Shown here piece by piece: positions 32,410 through 36,362 of a stretch of 36,362 nucleotides of DNA. Origin of the DNA: Micrococcus lylae NBRC 15355. Its GTDB lineage: Bacteria > Actinomycetota > Actinomycetes > Actinomycetales > Micrococcaceae. Location: the NCBI RefSeq assembly GCF_001570885.1, contig NZ_BCSN01000027.1, positions 1 through 36,362 of the forward strand, read 5' to 3'. How positions within the stretch are numbered: position 1 is the stretch's first letter; each line of letters begins with the position of its first letter. A model generated the notes under the pieces. That model was given only the letters and a program-made list of their open reading frames with translations. It did not search any database and was not told the origin of the DNA. The position numbers were made by a program, and so were the translations under genes.

Positions 32410-32763
32410 ATGGAGAGCACCGTAACCAGCTGTTGCGACGACGCTGAGGACCATGCCGACGCCGGCCACACCCACGGCTATGGCGAGCAGAAGCATGCGT
32501 ACCTCAAGCGCCTGCGCCGCATCGAAGGCCAGATCCGCGGGCTGCAGCGCATGGTGGACGAGGACGTCTACTGCATCGACATCCTCACGCAGGTCTCGGC
32601 CGCCACGAAGTCCCTGCAGTCCGTGAGCCTCGCCCTTGTGCAGGACCACCTGCGGCACTGCGTGGCCGAGGCCGCCGTGCAGGCCGACCACACCGGCCGC
32701 GCCGACATCGTGGACGCGAAGGTCGCCGAAGCCACCGCCGCGATCGGCCGCCTCCTGCGCTGA
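32410..32763 (+). CDS. csoR: copper-sensing transcriptional repressor CsoR
   Basis: DUF156-family Cu(I) sensor of 117 aa. The ligand triad is intact: Cys55 (DEDVYCIDIL), His80 and Cys84 (VQDHLRHCV), with the spacing (25 and 4) of Mycobacterium tuberculosis CsoR; Tyr54 is the second-shell residue. RLRRIEGQIRGLQRM is the conserved DNA-contact helix. A His/Asp/Cys-rich N-terminus (CCDDAEDHADAGHTHG) may hold extra metal. ATG 32410 is close to the -10 box, so the leader is very short. It autoregulates through the operator at 32381-32397 and probably controls copZ-copA. Confidence 0.95.
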   Translation: MESTVTSCCDDAEDHADAGHTHGYGEQKHAYLKRLRRIEGQIRGLQRMVDEDVYCIDILTQVSAATKSLQSVSLALVQDHLRHCVAEAAVQADHTGRADIVDAKVAEATAAIGRLLR

Positions 32764-32870
32764 ACCGCCTTGAACACGCTGTCAAGGACCCGAACACGCT
32801 GACCAGGCCCCGCCCCGTCCCCGAGTCGCACCTCTCCCCATCCGTCCCACACACACAGAAGGAGCCCCAC

Positions 32871-33089
32871 ATGGCCACCACCGCACTGACGATGACCGGA
32901 CTGACCTGCGACCACTGCGTCGCCTCCGTCACCGAGGAGATCTCCGAGCTGCCGACGGTCACCGCCGTGGACGTCGACCTCGTCCCCGGCGGCGTCTCCA
33001 CCGCCACCGTCACCTCCGACCAGCCCCTGGACCCCGCCGACCTGCGCGCCGCGGTCGAGGAGGCCGGCTACGAGGTCGTGTCCGCCTGA
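32871..33089 (+). CDS. copZ: copper chaperone CopZ-like HMA protein
   Basis: A 72-aa heavy-metal-associated domain protein that carries Cu(I) to CopA. It shows the metal site LTCDHCVASV (CxxC) and the ferredoxin-like pattern to its C-terminal AVEEAGYEVVSA. It starts at ATG 32871 behind AAGGAG (eight bases). Its TGA shares a base with the copA ATG (TGATG). A 107-bp gap after csoR holds no separate operator that I can see. Confidence 0.9.
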   Translation: MATTALTMTGLTCDHCVASVTEEISELPTVTAVDVDLVPGGVSTATVTSDQPLDPADLRAAVEEAGYEVVSA

Positions 33090-35809
33090 TGCCCACCGGC
33101 CCCTCACCCCTTCCCGACGACGGCCGCCCCGCCTCGGCGGAGGCCTCGGCGACGGCCTCGCCTCAGGCGTCACACGGCACCGCCCCGGCGCCGCACGACC
33201 CGGCGGACGCGCACGCACAGGAGACGCCGGCGCCCACCCGCACCGTGACCCTTGACGTCACGGGCATGACGTGCGCGTCCTGCGTGCGCCGAGTGGAGCG
33301 CAAGCTGGGCAAGGTGGACGGGGTCTCGGCGACGGTGAACCTGCCGCTGGAGCAGGCCGCCGTCACCGCACCCGAGTCCGTCTCGGACGCGGAGCTGATC
33401 GCCGCCGTGGAGGCGGCCGGCTACGGGGCGAGCGTGCAGGAGAAGGCCCCGGCCGTCGTCGGGAAGCACGGCAACCGCCGTCCCGACGACGGGACGGACC
33501 CGGCCGCCCCGGACGGCGGCACACCCGCCGGCTCCCCTGCCGACCCCGCTTCCGGCGCCACCGATGCGCACGCCCCGGACACGCTGCTGCGGCGGCTGGT
33601 GGTGGCGGCGCTGCTGACCGTGCCGACCGTGGTGGTGTCGATGGTCCCGGCCGCGCAGTTCACGCACTGGGGCTGGGTGGCGCTCGTCCTGTCCGCGCCG
33701 GTGGTGTTCTACGCGGCCTGGCCCTTCCACGCGGCCGCCGCGCGCACCGCCCGGCACGGATCGTCCACCATGGACACGCTGGTGTCCGTGGGCGTGCTGG
33801 TGTCCTGGGGCTACTCGACGATCGAGCTGCTCCTGCACCCGCAGATGACCGCACACGTCGGCCGCACGATGGCCGAGATGGCGGACCACAGCCTCTACTT
33901 CGAGACCGCGGCGGTCATCACCACGTTCCTGCTGCTGGGCCGCTGGCTCGAGGCGCGCGCGAAGCGCCGGGCCGGGCAGGCGCTGCGGACGCTGCTGGAC
34001 CTCGGCGCCGCGCAGGCGACGCTGTGGGACCCGGCCACGCGGACCGAGCAGGTGGTGCCGGCAGAGTCCCTGGCCCCGGGCGACACGATGCTGATCCGCC
34101 CCGGCGAGAAGGTCCCGACGGACGCCGTGGTGGTCGAGGGGACCTCCGCGGTGGACGCCTCGCTGCTGACGGGCGAGTCCGTGCCGGTGGAGGTCGGGCC
34201 CGGCGACGAGCTCACCGGCGCCACCGTGAACGTCACCGGGCGGCTGGTGGCGCGGGCCGTGCGCACCGGCGCGGACACCACGCTCGCCCAGATGGGCCGC
34301 CTGGTGGCCGAGGCACAGACCGGCAAGGCGAAGGTCGCCCGGCTGGCGGACCGCATCTCCGCGGTGTTCGTGCCGATCGTCATGGCGATCGCCGCGGTCA
34401 CCCTGGTGGTGTGGCTGCTGGTCACCGGTGGGGACGTGGCCTCGGCGCTGCGGGCGTCTGTGGCCGTGCTGGTGATCGCGTGCCCGTGCGCGCTGGGCCT
34501 GGCGACGCCCGTGGGGCTGCTGGCCGGGACGGGAAGGGCCTCGCAGCTGGGCATCCTCATCCGCGGGCCCGAGGTCCTCGAGGACTCCCGCACCGTGGAC
34601 ACGATCGTCCTGGACAAGACCGGCACCGTCACCGAGGGCCGCATGCGGCTGACGCAGGTCGTGCCCCTGCCCGACGGCAGGGACGACGGCGACGCCCATG
34701 GCGCTTTCGTTCGGGAAAACGTCGAGTCCCCGGACGCTTTCGTTCGGGACAACGTCGAGTCCCCGAGCGCTTTCGTTCGGGAAAACGTCGGGTCTGTTCC
34801 GGCGGCCCCCCTTCCCGACGACGGCACCCGCCCCCGCCACGACGCCCACCGGGCGCTGACCCCGGCCCAGGCGGCCCTGCTCACCCTCGCCGCAGCGGTG
34901 GAGCACGGTTCGGAGCATCCGATCGCCAAGGCGATCGTGGAGGGCGCCGCGGAGCACGGACTGCAGCTGCCCGCCGTGGAGGACTTCGCGTCCTCGGCCG
35001 GCGGCGGCGTGAGCGGTCGCGTGGTGTTCGACGACCAGGCCCAGGCGGAGTCCGCGCCCGACGTCGCAGGGCAGCAGACTGCCGGGCAGGGCACTGCCGC
35101 CCCCGCGTCCCAGCAGGTGGCGGTCGGCCGCGGCGACCTCATCCTCCAGCACGTCACCCGCCCGTTCTCCCCCGAGGCCGAAGCCCGGTTCTCAGCGGCC
35201 GAAGAGTCCGGGTCGACGGCCGTCTGGGTGGCCGTGGACGGCGAGCTCGCCGGCTTCGTGGCCGTGCAGGACACCGTGAAGGAGTCCTCCGCCGCAGCCA
35301 TCGCGGACCTCAAGGCCATGGGCCTGCGCCCGATGCTCGTCACCGGGGACAACGCCGCCGTCGCGCAGGCCGTCGCCGCCGAGGTCGGGATCGACCCGGA
35401 GGACGTGGTGGCCGGTGTCCGGCCGGAGGCCAAGGTCGAGGTGGTCCGGTCTCTGCAGGGCGAGGGAGCCGTCGTCGGGATGGTGGGCGACGGCGTCAAC
35501 GACGCCCCGGCGCTGGCCCTGGCGGACGTGGGCATCGCGATGGGCTCGGGCACCGATGTGGCGCGCGAGGCCGCGGCGATCACCGTGATGGGGTCGGACC
35601 TGCGGCAGGTGGTGCAGTCACTGGAGCTGTCCCGGAAGACGCTCGGCGTGATCCGCATGAACCTGTTCTGGGCGTTCGCCTACAACACGCTCGGCATCCC
35701 GGTGGCGGCACTGGGCCTGCTCAACCCGATGATCGCCGGCGGGGCGATGGCCGCCTCCTCCGTGCTGGTGGTGCTGAACTCGCTGCGGCTCACGCGCTAC
35801 GCGCGCTGA
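33089..35809 (+). CDS. copA: Cu(+)-exporting P1B-type ATPase
   Basis: A 906-aa copper pump. One HMA domain (GMTCASCVRRVERKLG, about residues 60-118) is preceded by a 50-residue low-complexity leader and followed by another linker. Key motifs: TGES near 360, CPC at about 464 (VIACPCALGLATP), DKTGT near 508, SEHPIAK near 609, and GDGVNDAPALALADVG near 800. Between DKTGT and SEHP is an insert at about 538-571 of three 11-residue repeats (AFVRENVESPD type) encoded by 33-bp DNA repeats. The coding sequence contains five copies of the CCCGACGACGG motif, mostly in linkers (LPDDG, AVVGKH). The start is coupled to copZ. Confidence 0.95.
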   Translation: MPTGPSPLPDDGRPASAEASATASPQASHGTAPAPHDPADAHAQETPAPTRTVTLDVTGMTCASCVRRVERKLGKVDGVSATVNLPLEQAAVTAPESVSDAELIAAVEAAGYGASVQEKAPAVVGKHGNRRPDDGTDPAAPDGGTPAGSPADPASGATDAHAPDTLLRRLVVAALLTVPTVVVSMVPAAQFTHWGWVALVLSAPVVFYAAWPFHAAAARTARHGSSTMDTLVSVGVLVSWGYSTIELLLHPQMTAHVGRTMAEMADHSLYFETAAVITTFLLLGRWLEARAKRRAGQALRTLLDLGAAQATLWDPATRTEQVVPAESLAPGDTMLIRPGEKVPTDAVVVEGTSAVDASLLTGESVPVEVGPGDELTGATVNVTGRLVARAVRTGADTTLAQMGRLVAEAQTGKAKVARLADRISAVFVPIVMAIAAVTLVVWLLVTGGDVASALRASVAVLVIACPCALGLATPVGLLAGTGRASQLGILIRGPEVLEDSRTVDTIVLDKTGTVTEGRMRLTQVVPLPDGRDDGDAHGAFVRENVESPDAFVRDNVESPSAFVRENVGSVPAAPLPDDGTRPRHDAHRALTPAQAALLTLAAAVEHGSEHPIAKAIVEGAAEHGLQLPAVEDFASSAGGGVSGRVVFDDQAQAESAPDVAGQQTAGQGTAAPASQQVAVGRGDLILQHVTRPFSPEAEARFSAAEESGSTAVWVAVDGELAGFVAVQDTVKESSAAAIADLKAMGLRPMLVTGDNAAVAQAVAAEVGIDPEDVVAGVRPEAKVEVVRSLQGEGAVVGMVGDGVNDAPALALADVGIAMGSGTDVAREAAAITVMGSDLRQVVQSLELSRKTLGVIRMNLFWAFAYNTLGIPVAALGLLNPMIAGGAMAASSVLVVLNSLRLTRYAR
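34703..34801 (+). repeat. three in-frame 33-bp repeats inside copA
   Basis: Units start at 34703, 34736 and 34769, an exact 33-bp (11-codon) period. Each begins GCTTTCGTTCGGGAMAACGT and encodes [33 protein letters not shown]. The same DNA family, in reverse, forms the array at 912-1043. It lies in a surface-loop position of the nucleotide-binding domain. Immediately downstream is another CTTCCCGACGACGGC motif (34811-34825). Confidence 0.9.
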
Positions 35810-35823
35810 CGCCGAGGCACGAC

Positions 35824-35872
35824 GACGCCCCGGCGACCTGGCAGGTCCAGGGCGTCGGGGCGTCGGGGCGTC
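35824..35872 (+). terminator. hairpin after copA
   Basis: GACGCCCCG (35824-35832) can pair with CGGGGCGTC at 35856 or at 35864. An inner stem GACCT/AGGTC strengthens it. It starts 15 bp beyond the copA stop. Confidence 0.6.
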
Positions 35873-35912
35873 AGGGCGGGGAGCCCGGCGGGCCGCCGGG
35901 CCTTCGTTCCGA

Positions 35913-35992
35913 TCGAGAGCCACTCTGGCGCACTCCGAATCGGATCGAGCGCTCAGGACCGAGCCCCCAGAGTCGAGCGCTCAGGACCGAGC
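35913..35992. repeat. direct repeats in the copA / right-edge gene gap
   Basis: TCGAGCGCTCAGGACCGAGC is repeated exactly at 35945-35964 and 35973-35992 (28 bp apart). A more diverged TCGAGAGCCACTCTGG starts at 35913. They lie just beyond the stop of the minus-strand gene at 36003. Function is unknown. Confidence 0.7.
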
Positions 35993-36002
35993 GTTCACCA
36001 GC

Positions 36003-36362
36003 TCACGGCACGACGGCGCGGGAGCGCTCCAGCCAGCGCTCGAGCTCGCCGGACTCCTCCCACCGCTCGAACAGCTCGGAGACGGCCGGCTCGCGCAGGG
36101 TCATGCCGATGTGCTCGCGCAGCCGGTCGATGTCCTCTTCGGAGAACTGCTCCAGGAAGGGGGCCAGGTCCAGCTCCGCGCCCTCCCCCAACTGGGCGTG
36201 CTCCACGATCTGGTCGAGCGCGTCGATCTCGTCCCCGCGCGCCACCCGCACCAGCGCACCCATGGCGAGGAGTTGCTCGCCCGTGCGCATGGAGATGTAG
36301 CCGTCGGAGGACTCGGCGCGGATGGTGCGCCGGTAGTCGTCCAGGCGGAAGGTGCCGTCCAG
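36003..36362 (-). CDS. unrecognised protein, C-terminal 119 residues
   Basis: The frame is open from the window edge to a stop at 36003, so the gene begins outside. Visible part: LDGTFRLDDYRRTIRAESSD, then a region rich in Leu, Glu and Asp (helical), ending WLERSRAVVP. Codon and charge pattern look genuine. I do not recognise the family and see no catalytic motif. It is convergent with copA. Confidence 0.6.
   Translation of the reverse strand: MDGTFRLDDYRRTIRAESSDGYISMRTGEQLLAMGALVRVARGDEIDALDQIVEHAQLGEGAELDLAPFLEQFSEEDIDRLREHIGMTLREPAVSELFERWEESGELERWLERSRAVVP

Larger units (their letters stand above)
4704..35479. repeat. dispersed 11-bp motif CCCGACGACGG (15 copies in the window)
   Basis: Copies on either strand at 4704, 8440, 8464, 12213, 20198, 21386, 23192, 28310, 29028, 30852, 33113, 33453, 33482, 34814 and 35469. 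Eight extend to TTCCCGACGACGG. Some are paired as hairpins, some intergenic, some in coding sequence in different frames. At about 72% GC (my estimate) fewer than one copy would be expected by base composition. Confidence 0.8.

Noticed and set aside
1-36362. tRNA, rRNA or prophage genes
   Set aside because: I found no cloverleaf ending with suitable arms, no rRNA-like stretch and no phage structural or integrase motifs.

Overview
The window is high-GC DNA with actinobacterial gene style. Start-proximal TANNNT boxes mark probable leaderless mRNAs. It carries a CsoR/CopZ/CopA copper module, an isochorismate synthase, a Septum_form-type lipoprotein and PHO-box-like GTTCACC repeats. A member of the Micrococcaceae (Micrococcus or Kocuria type) is my best guess; no rRNA or other taxonomic marker is present, so this is inference.

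Left arm (1-10584, all on the minus strand): a catabolic block. From right to left it reads: a PLP aminotransferase joined to an IclR regulator, pobA, pcaH, pcaG, pcaB, pcaD, pcaC, then two trimethylamine-monooxygenase-like flavoproteins, the last cut by the window edge. The pob/pca genes take 4-hydroxybenzoate through protocatechuate to 3-oxoadipate; the CoA-transferase and thiolase steps are not here. An unusual operator, one inverted half-site plus four direct repeats at an exact 16-bp period, lies upstream of pobA.

10543-12702: a small accessory island. A secreted, Cys-flanked hydrophobic prepropeptide and an 8-bp-overlapping two-TM protein (bacteriocin/immunity-like logic, function unproven) sit between 143-bp direct repeats. 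The distal repeat carries a dead copy of the aminotransferase start. A lipoprotein gene broken by one in-frame TGA follows.

12794-21462: mostly housekeeping. SWIM/SNF2 helicase, SDR-DUF2867 protein, Septum_form-type lipoprotein, idi, thioredoxin, aldo/keto reductase, and the C-terminal stub of a GntP-type permease.

21463-25945: aroQ, then a family III CoA-transferase, a divergent LysR regulator and glutaryl-CoA dehydrogenase, together a probable glutarate catabolic module.

26062-36362: rlmN, a CynX-type MFS permease, a small membrane protein, an MpaB-type oxygenase, a 90-aa protein behind PHO-box arrays, menF, csoR-copZ-copA, and the end of an unrecognised gene.

Two genome-scale signals run across these regions. 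First, an 11-bp core CCCGACGACGG (often TTCCCGACGACGG) occurs 15 times, in genes, between genes and as terminator stems. Second, 33-bp-period repeats built on a TTTCG...GAAA core occur between the two flavoprotein genes, upstream of rlmN, and in frame inside copA.
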